DNA from: Pogostemon cablin
Lineage: Eukaryota; Streptophyta; Magnoliopsida; Lamiales; Lamiaceae
Reading direction: 5' to 3'
Assembly (NCBI GenBank): GCA_023678885.1
Contig: CM042972.1
Coordinates: 12,482,501-12,546,500 of the forward strand
DNA length: 64,000 nt
Part shown: one piece after another, positions 1 through 10,039 of the stretch
Layout: every line of letters starts with the position of its first letter
Position numbering within the stretch: position 1 is the first letter of the stretch
Made by a program: the position numbers and the translations under genes
Notes under the pieces: generated by a model
Databases searched by the model: none
What the model was told of the DNA's origin: nothing
What the model saw: only the letters and a program-made list of their open reading frames with translations

Positions 1-182
1 GTGAGTGTATTTATTTTCTTTATCCTTTTATCATGCTCTGTTTCGCATTATTTTTATTTTTCAATTTTTGGTTTGAAAATAAATACTAAAAGGAAAAAAC
101 TTGCATGCCCCAAGGACATTGCGCCCTCAAATCCCGTATTTTTCAGAAGTTATATCCTTTATTATTAAATCTTATACCTTTA
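1..182. other. AT-rich flank, no gene seen
   Basis: No coding region or repeat boundary could be supported here. Bases 180-182 (TTA) form the left target duplication of the adjoining Harbinger-type element. Confidence 0.5.
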
Positions 183-645
183 GGGCTCGTTTGATAGGCG
201 AGATGAGATAAGAAAGTATACATAAGAAATGAGATATTAGTGAAGATAAATATGTATAATATGAAAAGTGAAGATTGTTTGATAAGGTGTATTAAAATAG
301 GCATAATAATATATTGAGATGTTTGATAGGAGATAAAATAATCCATATATATGCTCAAATTACTTTTACATCATTTCTTTATAATTTTGTTTATTATTAT
401 TTATTTAATCTTTATTAAAAAAATATTACCCGTTTATCACATTCTCTCACAAATCACATGTGGATCATTTTCCTCTACTCTCTCCCCCATATTTCCCTCC
501 CTTCTCACCCCCATCTTCTCTCTCCTCTCTTCTCCCCTATCTTCTTCCCGCTTTCCCTATATACACACACCCATGGATTAAAATTTCACATCACCGCACA
601 ACAATCAACTTTTCTTTTCCATATTTTGTACAAGAAATTTCTGAA

Positions 646-2935
646 ATGGAGTTCTGACCATTGCAACGTGATTTCAGCGGAAGGATTGAAGGACATGAAG
701 AATTTCTTAAAGATGGACATCTACGTTGAATCCTCCGTCGCTACAGATCCCCAATCGAAGAAATTGAGCTTTGTCAACAAGAATTCCAGCTTTGATTGAG
801 TGATACCATCAGATATTATAGCCTTATCTCACAAAGACATCTTTATCTCTCCTCGTTGAACTCAAGACCGATTCCATCTTCAGTAACAAGGAGACCGGAT
901 CTGTCTGATGAGAGTGAAAATAAGCATGTTTAGTGTCCAATTTAACATATTTTTGATGATAATTGATGTCATATATTAACACAAGTATCTTATATTTGAT
1001 ATATGTGAGAAAAAGGTGCACTTGAGGAGTTTTATTGTATTTTAGGTGGAAAAAGGATCAAAAGAGCAAAGTTGGAGAAAAGGTGCAACTTTTGCTCGAA
1101 TGCTGAAAAAATCACGTCTAACTTGTGTAATTTTTCTGTATTTGTATAGAGCTCATAAATGAGTGTGGTACATAGTTATAAATCCACAGAAGAGAGGATC
1201 ATTTTGGCGTAAAGAACACTTCAATCGAAATCCAAATGAGAAAGTTATGATCAAAATGGTGAGTCGCGCAAGCTGTGCCGAACAGAACGTCTGTGTCACT
1301 TTGCATGACTTTTTAGACATTCAATTGTTGGAGTTTCTGTGAGTTTTTATATAGATATAAATCCAAGGAAGAGAGAATCGCGTGGGCGCAAGAATCACTC
1401 AAATTTGAGGTCGAATGTAGAAGTTATACGTGAAACGGTAAGACTGTACAAGCAGATTTATACCGGTTCGACCACGACACAAGTGGTTTGACCACTGGTT
1501 CGGGTCAAACCAGAAGCCTGAAAGTGTGTTAAATTACCTATTTGATTCGACCATGGTTCTACCAAGCCCATAGGTCGAACCAAATGTGTGGAACAGCTCC
1601 AAATCCTTATTTTTACACCCCTAGTGCGTGTTTCTACGTGTTTTCGTCTTAAAAATCCCATCCAAGGTCTATAAGGAGAGTTTACAAGCATAAAAGAGAA
1701 TATAGATCACACTAAGAAGGCATTGGAGGATAAGAACTACACAATCATCCTACACCCTACAAGGGGGGTCACCCCCCAACCATCATCCACATCTTTTCCT
1801 CCATTCATCCATCACGTTGAAAATTCATCTGAGGAATCAAGAGGAGAACCAAGAGGAGGATTCAAGATGGAGAAGGACGCGATGATGCCCACATCTAGGG
1901 TTTATTCATTTCCTAATTTATCTTTTATTTTCCAGACATATGGGTAAGATCTATCCAACCCCCATTATTATTCTTCGCAACATCATGGGCTAGAACCATT
2001 TTGGTAGATCTAGGTTTTGAAGGTTTTATGAATTAATTAAACTCTCTTGTATATCCTCCGTAACACTACTTGTGGATTTATTTTATATATGATTATGCTT
2101 TTTTAATCCATATTTACGGTCGTTTTGTGCATCTTCAATTGGTATATAGAGTCTGAATATATATCTTGGTTATAGATTGAGTGCGTTCACCGCTGAACAA
2201 GGTTTATTCTTATAATTCTAAGTGAGGGGACTCCGAAGCTTCATTAGAACTATCATATATGAATGTTTATTAATTGAATTGAATTCTAGTTAGTAAGCAG
2301 GATAAAGAGAGTAATTTTATAATACCTATAAAGGGAGATCATATCGGGTTAGATTCTAGACGTGGGAAATAATTGATATTTATAGTACTTGGAAAGGGGG
2401 TGAAATTATGTCTCTTGCTCCGAGGTTATTCACACGTATTATAAGCATATTTACTTGTGTCTATAGAGTAGATTTGCATGATTTAGTGATGCGTCCATAG
2501 TCCACAAGGTAGAGTCGGCCTGCACATGAGAGGGAAGTTTAGTTGTAAAACTGGATTACCCTAGAGCTGCCTATTCTTCTACTTGATCCACTTTCGTATT
2601 CTTCAAGTGTTATTTATTTTATTTGTTATTTTAAATTAATTATTTATTAGTTAATAATTCAATCATTAAATGTTATTGCCTTTTGTCTTAATTAAGTTAG
2701 TAAATAATTAATTTGATAATACGTCGTCCTTTGGGTTCGATTTTTTACTTGGTCGCTTGCTTAAGCTGCAACTGATATCCTTAATACTTGGGAATTAATT
2801 TTGTGTGCAAAGAAAATGTGCATCAACCATCACCGTCGACGACCTCGATTCTGCCGCCGACGAAAGCTGTTGAGAAAGAACCGTTGAGAAAGAGAAAACA
2901 GCTAAGAAAATGTGGAATTTGAATAAGGGAGACTA
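646..2935 (+). pseudogene. Captured C2-domain (SRC2/BAP-like) gene fragment, split by an LTR
   Basis: From the ATG at 646 the reading resembles the start of plant SRC2/BAP-type single-C2 proteins: M-E-F, an in-frame TGA where Arg is expected, P-L-Q, then after a one-base frame change VISAEGLKDMKNFLKMDIYV (to about 725) and DPQSKKLSF. After a gap, LVELKTDSIF-NKETGSV (about 855-905) matches the late C2 strands (compare the family's V.EL.SDR.FG.KEIGEV). C2 domains of this class bind Ca2+ and phospholipid at membranes. The solo LTR interrupts at 905/906. If one target copy is kept, the frame continues as DDLDSAADESC beyond 2837 before a TGA, then a Lys/Glu-rich stretch. Upstream DNA includes TATA-like TATATAC (about 557), so promoter and 5' UTR may have been captured too. 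It is broken and not expected to make a protein. Confidence 0.65.
906..2832 (+). mobile_element. Solo LTR, Athila-like Gypsy family
   Basis: The LTR starts TGATGAG, like the Athila LTR at 42283, and ends ACCATCA, compared with GACCAATCA at 43810. Flanking 5-mers are CTGTC (901-905) and CCGTC (2833-2837), a target duplication with one transition. Length is 1927 bp. About 1460-1600 holds several copies of a GGTTCGACC/GGTCGAACC motif in both orientations, followed by a TATA-like TCTATAAGG near 1668. A related minus-strand copy lies at 7306-9112, sharing the terminal block with ACTTGGTCGCTT and AATACTTGGG. There is no primer site or internal region, hence solo. Confidence 0.65.
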
Positions 2936-3198
2936 GAGAAGATAAGGATATGTATGTAATTTTATCTTCTTATATAAATTTATGTGGTGTTAGTAATGTT
3001 AATACCTCACCTTTGCTCCAATTATGTTTATGAAGGTAATAGTATATTCTAACGGGTCTGAGAAGGTAATAGTATATTATAACGGGCCTCATACATAATA
3101 TCGGGCCCTATTAAAAAGAATATTGCATATCAAACATTAGAAAAGGTCATACTATAAACCTCATTAACCCTTAATATGTCTTATCAAACGAGCCCTTA

Positions 3199-3395
3199 GA
3201 ATAAGAATGTGTATCTTTTATTTTCTGGAAAAAAATTAATTTTTGAGATAAAAAATTATTATAAAATTTTAATTTCACCTGCCCGTATGATTTATTAATT
3301 ATTCTTTGTGTTAATTTCATGTCTATAATTATAATTTTACCATTATGATTCATGTAATATTATACCCTTGTGATTCAAAGCCTATTTTACTCATA
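3199..3395. other. AT-rich spacer
   Basis: Short AT-rich DNA between the Harbinger-type element and the hAT-like element. Nothing recognised. Confidence 0.4.
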
Positions 3396-3403
3396 GGTTT
3401 AAT

Positions 3404-4012
3404 AAGTATTTTTATAACTGGACCGAAGCTCAAATCGGTAGCTCCAACAATTCGAGGTTCAACCGATCGGATTGGCGGTTTAACCAGAAAAATAAAAATT
3501 ATGTATTTTTAAGAATATTTTATTATTTTATATAATTTTATATTAGCATATTTAATTTACATATAAAATAATATTACAAAATATCTAATATACAAAGTTT
3601 GCAATAAAATAAAATAAAATAACACAATTAAATTTTAAATAAATATATTTAAGGCTAAATGACTTGGAATTTGGAGGGTAACAGTGAATATAAGAGAGAG
3701 AAAGTGGGGTGAGAATTTTGAATTCAATGCATGCCCACTGTTTCTCGAGCCCATCAAATACTTTTGATAGTATTGTCAGAAGAGAGAGAGTTATTATGTC
3801 TTGAAAATAGGAATTTTGTACTTAACATTAAATAAAAAATAAATAAAAATTGTAAATCGGTGGTTTTTTCGATCGATCGGTTTTCTGATTTTCCCGGTTC
3901 TAACCGATTTTTATCGGTTCAACTCAAATTCCAATTTTAGATGTGTTTTGGACCGGATTTCGGATCGATTCCCAGTTAAACAGGCCGGTCCGGTCCGGTT
4001 CTGAAATTATTG
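3404..4012. mobile_element. hAT-like non-autonomous element
   Basis: GGTTTAAT(A) is repeated directly at 3396-3404 and 4013-4021, giving an 8-9 bp duplication. The ends are imperfect inverted repeats: left ...TATAACTGGACCG, right (inverted) ...TTTCAGAACCGGACCG. Both subterminal zones are rich in CGGTT/AACCG motifs, as in the hAT-like elements at 21602 and 30978. No coding capacity. Confidence 0.55.
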
Positions 4013-4335
4013 GGTTTAATATTTATCTTTAAGTAATCCTCCCTCTATTATGAGTTCAAGGGCGGATATTAAATTATATGCATCCAGTGTTAGATGTTCT
4101 ACATTGGAAGTAATTTTTTTTTTTGTTTCACACTTATAATATCTTTTTAATTCTCTTTAAAAATGAAATAAAATCTCAATTCAAAACCTTAAAATTAATA
4201 CACCTAGTATCTAAATATAACATATTACTCTAAAAATCAGTAATTTTTTTTAAAACAACGTAAATATCACAATAGAGTGAGTATTTTTTTATGTTACATT
4301 ATTGAAAGATGATAATGAAATGTAGAAATAATATA
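4013..4335. other. AT-rich spacer, nothing recognised
   Basis: AT-rich DNA with no open frame or repeat boundary beyond the hAT target copy at its left and the TA target of the next MITE at its right. Confidence 0.4.
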
Positions 4336-4558
4336 CTTCCTCCATCCCTCACTAAGAGAGTCTTTTGCTTTTTGGCACGTGGGTTAAGAAATATTATATA
4401 TAATGTGTAGTGGGTAGTTGTATTAGTGGGAGTGTAGTCTCATATTTTAATTGTATTAGTTGGGATGTGTGGTCCATGTGTGTAAAAAAGAAAAAGGGAC
4501 TCTTTGGGTTGGAAGCCCAAAATGGGAAAAAGACATTTTTTAAAGGGGATGGAGGGAG
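4336..4558. mobile_element. Stowaway-type MITE
   Basis: Inverted ends CTTCCTCCATCCC and GGGGATGGAGGGAG, with TA on both sides (4334-4335, 4559-4560). The interior has the usual GTATTAGTGG and AAGAAATATTATAT blocks of this family. About 223 bp, non-coding. Confidence 0.8.
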
Positions 4559-4584
4559 TAAAATTTTTAAAGCGAAGTATAGGA

Positions 4585-4586
<2 letters not shown>

Positions 4587-4662
<76 letters not shown>
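4587..4662. repeat. (TTA)n microsatellite
   Basis: About 25 uninterrupted TTA units next to a Stowaway MITE. It produces poly-Leu and poly-Asn open frames that are artefacts. Confidence 0.95.
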
Positions 4663-4853
4663 GTCTGAAGTGTGTGAAAATCATAATAAAGTTGCTTAAA
4701 CTATATTTGCTAAAAGTGAGGATTTTCTTAATCTGTAGTAGGTTGCGTTGTAACAAATTCTTTGTATCTCGATAATTATACTCTCTCCTTCCCGCCACAC
4801 TACAGGAGTTACTGTTTATTATTTGCATACAGGCATTAAGAAATAATATTTTA

Positions 4854-5078
4854 CTCCCTCCGTCCGCCCCAAAGGTGGACATTTGCTTTTTGCATGTGGA
4901 TTAAGAAGTATTATTATTTAAGGTTTAGTTGGTAATTGTATTAGTGGGGTGAATGAGTCCCATAAATTTATTGTATTAGTGATGTGTGTGGATCCCATGT
5001 GTTTAAAAAGGAAAATGTGGACCTTTGTTGCGGACGCCCAAAATGGTAAAATGTGGACCTTTCGGGTGGACGGAGGGA
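4854..5078. mobile_element. Stowaway-type MITE
   Basis: Left end CTCCCTCCGTCCGCCCC after TA (4852-4853); right end GGGTGGACGGAGGG. Inside are ATTAAGAAGTATTATTAT and GTATTAGTGGGG blocks like the neighbouring MITE. The right TA target is degraded. Confidence 0.75.
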
Positions 5079-5331
5079 AAATATGTTGTGGGTTAATAGA
5101 TATAATATTTTAATATATAGTGGATAATTGTATTAGTTTTGTGTATGATCCCCATAAAGATAAAAATTTTGTGTGAGTCTAATATATCGGAATTAAAATT
5201 TTAAGTAGTATATTTGTAATTTACTTATCCTTTGCTTTCCAAAGTTCATCAAGTAGATCTTTTGAATTGCATGCATCGGTTTCCACATTAAGGTTCTTAG
5301 TGAATAAATGAAGTTGTGATCATAGAACACA

Positions 5332-5493
5332 GACCATGACATGCTTTGGTTCTGAATTGCCTATTCTGTTATGCTATACCAATATAATTTACCTCCCTTT
5401 TAGCCAATCTCTGACCATGACATGCTTTGGTTCTGAAATTGCCTTTTCTGTTATGCTATCCCAATAGGATTTTCCTTCCTTTTAGCCAATCTC
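5332..5493. repeat. 81-bp tandem duplication
   Basis: Two adjacent diverged copies beginning GACCATGACATGCTTTGG (5332 and 5413), ending TTTTAGCCAATCTC. They differ by scattered substitutions and one indel. No protein link was recognised. Confidence 0.85.
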
Positions 5494-6800
5494 GGTGAAT
5501 GCATGTGCAGTACCCAACGGATCACCCATTTAGCCTTCTCTCATTATAGACTTTCTCACTCAACTCCAATCCAGATTTGCAAATCCTCTCACTGCAGAAT
5601 TTGCTGGAAATTCTCTTACTCTATAGAATTTGCGAAAACTAGAAAATCCTCTAAATATGCCAATTCTCTAATGAATTTTGTGTAGTATCCATTCAAATCC
5701 CGAGAAACCCATCAATATTAATTTGAAAATTCAAAATATTCATATTAATCATCAATATCAATCTGATAATTCTTCCATGGATGTTGGATTTACATTCACA
5801 ATGCTTCCACAATGTTGTTTTGCTGTTCACACATCTATATGATGGATGATAGAACTGCAAATATTGGGTACTCTTTTAATCCAATTAAGGGGAGTTGGAA
5901 ACTCGATGAAGTAAATCTTGAAATAGGGGTTCAGACGGTTGAGCCTGATCTTATTTCTCATAACTATGCGCTAAAAATGCACATATGCAGCAATTACATA
6001 AAAGCGCGGAGTCTGCATGGCGACGATGAAGCGGATGCCAAGTGGAAGCAGAGGGGAGAAGAAAGTTCTATAAAAATAATTAAAGAAGATGGAGGGGATG
6101 AGGGAACGGAATAGAGTTGCAGTGAGTGTTGCACCATTAGTGTAGGTGGGAAGCTGTTGGGTGCCTCCTATTGTACTACATGGCTACTTTACCGATTCAC
6201 CCTTAAATTAAATTTGCATTAACCACCTTCTGATTATAAAATATTTTGTTATTAAGATTACTTTTAGGATTGAGGATTTGAAGTTTAATATTAAATGGAA
6301 AGTGTGAATTTTTATATTTTGATTTGAATGTATCCTGCAATGGTGGTGTAAGAGATAATTTGGTGGGCCTGAAGATTGATGGTGGTGACCTTCAACAATT
6401 CATAAACAAATTAAATTCTCAATTCAACAATTCATAAACAAATTAAATTCTCAGTTCAAGCCTGTGATGATATATACATTGGGAACAGTCAGTAAATCAT
6501 ACGTTCCAATCAATTCAGAAAGATTGTAAAAGCTATAATCAAGTACACAATGTACATTCATGAAGTAGGTGCGTCATTCAAGAGTCTTACTATTCTGGGG
6601 CATGAACACTTCAAAAATTATTAGAAAAAGTATCGTTGAATGAAGCAACGGCGACTTACAAAGCTAAGTCATCTAACTCAATAAAGAATGATTTCAATAT
6701 GGTGGTTGCTTTTATCAGAAATCATATTTTGTAGGATGTACCCTGCCCTGAGCATCTACTCAACCAAATGAATGGTTTTAAGGAGTAAGTTTTTCTTTAC
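5494..6800 (+). other. Unassigned region with a weak 100-codon frame
   Basis: The only sizeable frame is 5812-6114 (100 codons), with a polar, charged C-terminus. I recognise no family, see no splice or promoter context, and would not call it a gene. The segment also contains a 32-bp direct duplication at 6391-6453. A stretch around 6500-6720 looks like decayed coding sequence (repeated Lys-rich frames with stops) but could not be assigned. Confidence 0.35.
6391..6453. repeat. 32-bp tandem duplication
   Basis: TTCAACAATTCATAAACAAA plus 12 further bases occurs at 6391 and again at 6423 with almost no change, a recent short duplication. Confidence 0.9.
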
Positions 6801-6949
6801 CATCTTTTTATTTAATCATGTTTAATTATTAATTATTAATATTAGAAAAGTTTTCTCAAATTTATAGGATTTTTCAATTTTCTCAAATTCCATAATTTTG
6901 GTAAATTTCGATAATTTTCCTTGTATAATTAAATACACATGCACATAAC

Positions 6950-7300
6950 ACATTAGAAAAATACTCCAAAAATTTTTCAACTTCTTCGGTGTCCGATTGA
7001 CTATCAAAGAGCATCTTCATAGCATTTCTTATCGGCATTCAGAGAAAGGAATGCACAAGCTTATCTTATTTATGATATCAGAAAACTTCTTGAACTTTTT
7101 TTCCAATCCCTTCTTAACGAACTTGAAAGGAAATGGAGAAGGTATCTTTTTCTTGGGAATTTCTTATTCATCATGTTCAATCTTTTCTGCTTTATCCTTC
7201 TCGATTCTCAATCTTTTCACTCTTTTTCCGCTATAAGCTCAGTATTCTGCTCTTTGGATGATACTGGAGTAGCATCAATATCAAGTAAAGCATTCTGCCC
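6950..7300 (-). pseudogene. Gypsy gag-pol fragment (decayed)
   Basis: On the minus strand, frames around 7060-7160 read PFPFKFVKKGLEKKFKKF followed by a stretch like 'LCIPFSECR'. This matches the linker before the protease of Athila/Tat Gypsy polyproteins (family pattern PPFPQRL...QFSKFLEIFKKIHINIPF). Stops interrupt it. It abuts the minus-strand LTR at 7306, so it may be the remains of that element's interior, but no primer site lies between them. Confidence 0.5.
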
Positions 7301-7305
7301 AAGAA

Positions 7306-9112
7306 CTTGACGAGCATTTTCTTAACACACAATATTAATCCCCAAGTATAAAGGATGTTATTGCAGCTTTGATAAGCGACCAAGTGATTATTGAACCCAA
7401 GGGACGTATTATTATCAACTTAATTATAATCTAACTTATTAAGACTAGGTTAGTAATAGATTGGTAGAATAATTAAGTAACTAATTGACAAATAATTAAA
7501 AAAATTAAAATAGTAATTAAAATAAACAAGTAATAGAGATTAAACGAAAGTGAATATGTGAGAAATTAGGTAGTTCTTCGGGCCATCCAGTTCTACTCAT
7601 TAACTTCCCTTCCGTATATCAATGTCCGACTCTGCCTTGTGGAGTATGGACGCATCACTAAACTATGTAAATCTACTCTATAGACACAAGTAAATAAGCG
7701 TGTGATACGTGTGAATATTATTAGAGCAAGAGATATAATTCACCCCTTTCTAGGTACTATCAGTATCAATTATTTCCCATGCACTAAGTACTCTAATCCA
7801 ATATGATCTTCCTTTATAGATACTATGAAGTTATTCTCTTTGTCCTACTTATTAACCCGAATCAGATTCAATTAACAAGTACTCCCTCCGTCTGCTTTCA
7901 AGGGTATCATTTTTCTATTTTGGGCGTCCGCCCCCAAGGGTCTCATTTTCTTTTATATCCACACATACCCACTAATACAACTAAAAAATAGAACTCATAC
8001 CTCCACTAATACAACTACCCACTACACATTAAAACAATACTCTTTAATCTCCGTGCCCAAAAGTAAATGGCACCCTTGAATCTGGACGGAGGGAGTATTT
8101 ATATAAGATAGTTCTAATGAGACTTCAGAGTCCCCTCACTTAGAATCATATCATGTTATCCTGCTCAGCAGTGAACACACTCAATCAATAATTAAGATAG
8201 TATACAGACACTACATAACAATTAATGATACACAAAACAACTCTGAGTATGAATTAAAAATACATAGTCTTATATAAAATAATCTACAAGTAGTGTTGTA
8301 CGGAGTATACATTCGGAAGTTCAATTAATTCATAAAACCTTCATAAACCTTAGAACTACCGAAGCGTATCTAGCCCATTATTGATCGAAGAACAATCATG
8401 GTGATTGGATAGATCTTATCCATAGTCTTGAAAATTACAAGAGAAATTAAGAAGCGAAGTAAACCCTAGATGTGGGCGCCGTCACGTCTATCTCCTTCTT
8501 GAATCTTTACTTGGTTCTCACTTGATTCGACAGACGAATCTCTCTCCACAGCTCCGTGGATGATGGTAAGATTTCGGATGTTGTGTAGAATGAAGGTGGT
8601 GGATGACGTCTTTTCTGCTACATAGGGTCTTCCTTTTACACTTTTAGCTCCTCCAACGGACCTCTAATGGACTTTTTGGGTGAAAACATGTACTGAAGAT
8701 GTAAAAATATGGATCTGGAAGCTTCCCGCTCATCGGTTAGACCAAAGCCCTTGGTCGAACCATTCATGGCCTGGTCGAACCAGCCTGTAACAAACTGGTA
8801 GGTGGCTGGTTCAAATCGAACTCCTGGTCAAACCAGAAGCATCGGGGTCCAATCATCTTTGTAAAAACTTAGGCATTTGGTTCAACCGTGGTTCGATCTT
8901 TATAGTTGGTTGAACCACAGTGTCGTGGTCGAACCGAATTGCAACACAATTTCAAGCACCTGGTTTAACCCGAATCGCTGGTTGAACCACCTCTACTTTG
9001 GCCGAACTAGGTGCTTAAACACCCCTTTTCAGTTCCGAGCACTTCTGTCCTGTTTTCCTTCGAAAATCCACTCAAACGACCTCAAACGCACTTGATCCAT
9101 GACTTTCTACTA
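7306..9112 (-). mobile_element. LTR of Athila-like Gypsy family, minus strand, 5' truncated
   Basis: This is the reverse complement of the LTR family at 906-2832. Shared blocks include ATGGACGCATCACTAAAC near 7645, GACCAAGTGATTATTGAACC near 7377 and CAAGTATAAAGGATG near 7338. The region 8730-9000 carries many GGTCGAACC/GGTTCAACC motifs. The LTR 5' end is lost at 9112, where the SIRE-like LTR begins. A Stowaway MITE (7882-8095) is inserted in it. Confidence 0.6.
7882..8095. mobile_element. Stowaway-type MITE inside an LTR
   Basis: Ends CTCCCTCCGTCTGCTTTCAA and TTGAATCTGGACGGAGGGAG, flanked by TA (7880-7881, 8096-8097). 214 bp. It lies inside the minus-strand LTR, so it arrived after it. Confidence 0.85.
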
Positions 9113-9973
9113 TGTTGATGTGAAGTGTTGACACCAGTGTCATCACATCTGGAATCACACATGTCTTCCACCAGTCGTTTTATTAACCACTAAAGTTGTT
9201 TTATTGTTTCGACTAGTGTTGTGCTTAATGTTGCTTTCAGGGTTATTGCGGTTGAAGTGCTGAATGTGTTGGATACAAAGACCAAGTCAAATGCAGACCT
9301 TGAAGATCCTGGAGCAAACTGGAAAGATCCGGAAGCTCTAGAAGGTAAAAATAACTACCTCTTAGTGGGCAGTTATTTGAGCCTGCATGGGTGGTTTCTA
9401 CATCTCCCTCGTGGGCCACTCATCATTTGGAGCCTGCAGCCATCTATAAATGGAAGCTGCTAGTTGCCAATTCAAGTGATCAAAATGGCAATCCCACTAT
9501 ACAGTGTAAAAGATCCTATATAGGTTTCTGTTATAGTGTTTGTACTGGTGTTGTAATAATTGGTTCAACATCAGTTGTTATTTCCATATGTTTTGTGTGC
9601 ACTGTTCACAGGCAGTGGAAGCCCACATGTGAAGTAGGCTTAGATTCTAACAAGACTAGGTTCTGCCATTTGGGAACGTGTTTGGATTTTAGATCCGATT
9701 GTATTCGAATGGAGAAAGAATTGTTTCCACACCTAAGAGTCTGTTTTTATAATCACAATTTCCAATAGTGATATTTATGCCATGAGGCAGCCACAAACAT
9801 GCAAAAGTTTGTGGAAAGATTGAGTAATATGTTTGTTAAGTCTTTTGTTGATTTACAACTGGTTCTATACTTAGTCAAGTTTCATTCTGATACATACAGT
9901 GTTGTTCAAAGTGTCACCATACTTAGGACAACATCGTATCAAAAACTCACTTTGCACCATTGGGCACCCGACA
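9113..9973 (+). repeat. 5' LTR of the SIRE-like Copia element
   Basis: Starts TGTTGATGTG, directly after the truncated minus-strand LTR, and ends ...CACCCGACA. A TATA-like CTATAAATGG lies near 9443. No matching 3' LTR in the window, so the start is inferred from TG and the break in the neighbour. Confidence 0.55.
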
Positions 9974-9975
9974 AG

Positions 9976-9988
9976 TGGCATTAGAGCC
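9976..9988 (+). promoter_or_regulatory. Primer binding site (tRNA-iMet type, mutated)
   Basis: TGGCATTAGAGCC stands directly after the LTR. The usual plant Copia site is TGGTATCAGAGCC, so two transitions have occurred. Confidence 0.75.
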
Positions 9989-10039
9989 AACACTTGACGA
10001 TACTAAGTATTGATTCCTGGTGTTAAGTGTTGAGTTATT

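Larger units (their letters stand above)
183..3195 (+). mobile_element. PIF/Harbinger-type DNA transposon carrying a gene fragment
   Basis: The left end reads GGGCTCGTTTGATA (183-196) and the right end is its exact inverted copy (3182-3195). Both ends are flanked by TTA (180-182 and 3196-3198), the 3-bp target typical of the PIF/Harbinger/Tourist superfamily. GTTTGATA recurs near the left end (275, 316), as subterminal repeats do in such elements. No transposase or Myb-like protein is present, so the element is non-autonomous. It holds a C2-domain gene fragment (646 onward), split by a solo LTR at 906-2832. Without that LTR the element would be about 1.1 kb. This makes it a 'Pack'-type gene-capturing element. 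The orientation given is that of the captured gene. Confidence 0.8.

Noticed and set aside
2725..2740. GGGTTCGATTTT considered as a tRNA or SINE B box
   Set aside because: No A box at the right distance and no cloverleaf; it is a conserved part of the LTR 3' end also found at about 7390.
4394..4882. 162-codon minus-strand frame with poly-Asn, and its plus-strand poly-Leu partner
   Set aside because: Produced by the (TTA)n microsatellite between two Stowaway MITEs; the rest shows no family and no gene signals.
5812..6114. 100-codon plus-strand frame
   Set aside because: No recognised domain, no promoter or splice context, in repeat-rich DNA; described only as an unassigned region.
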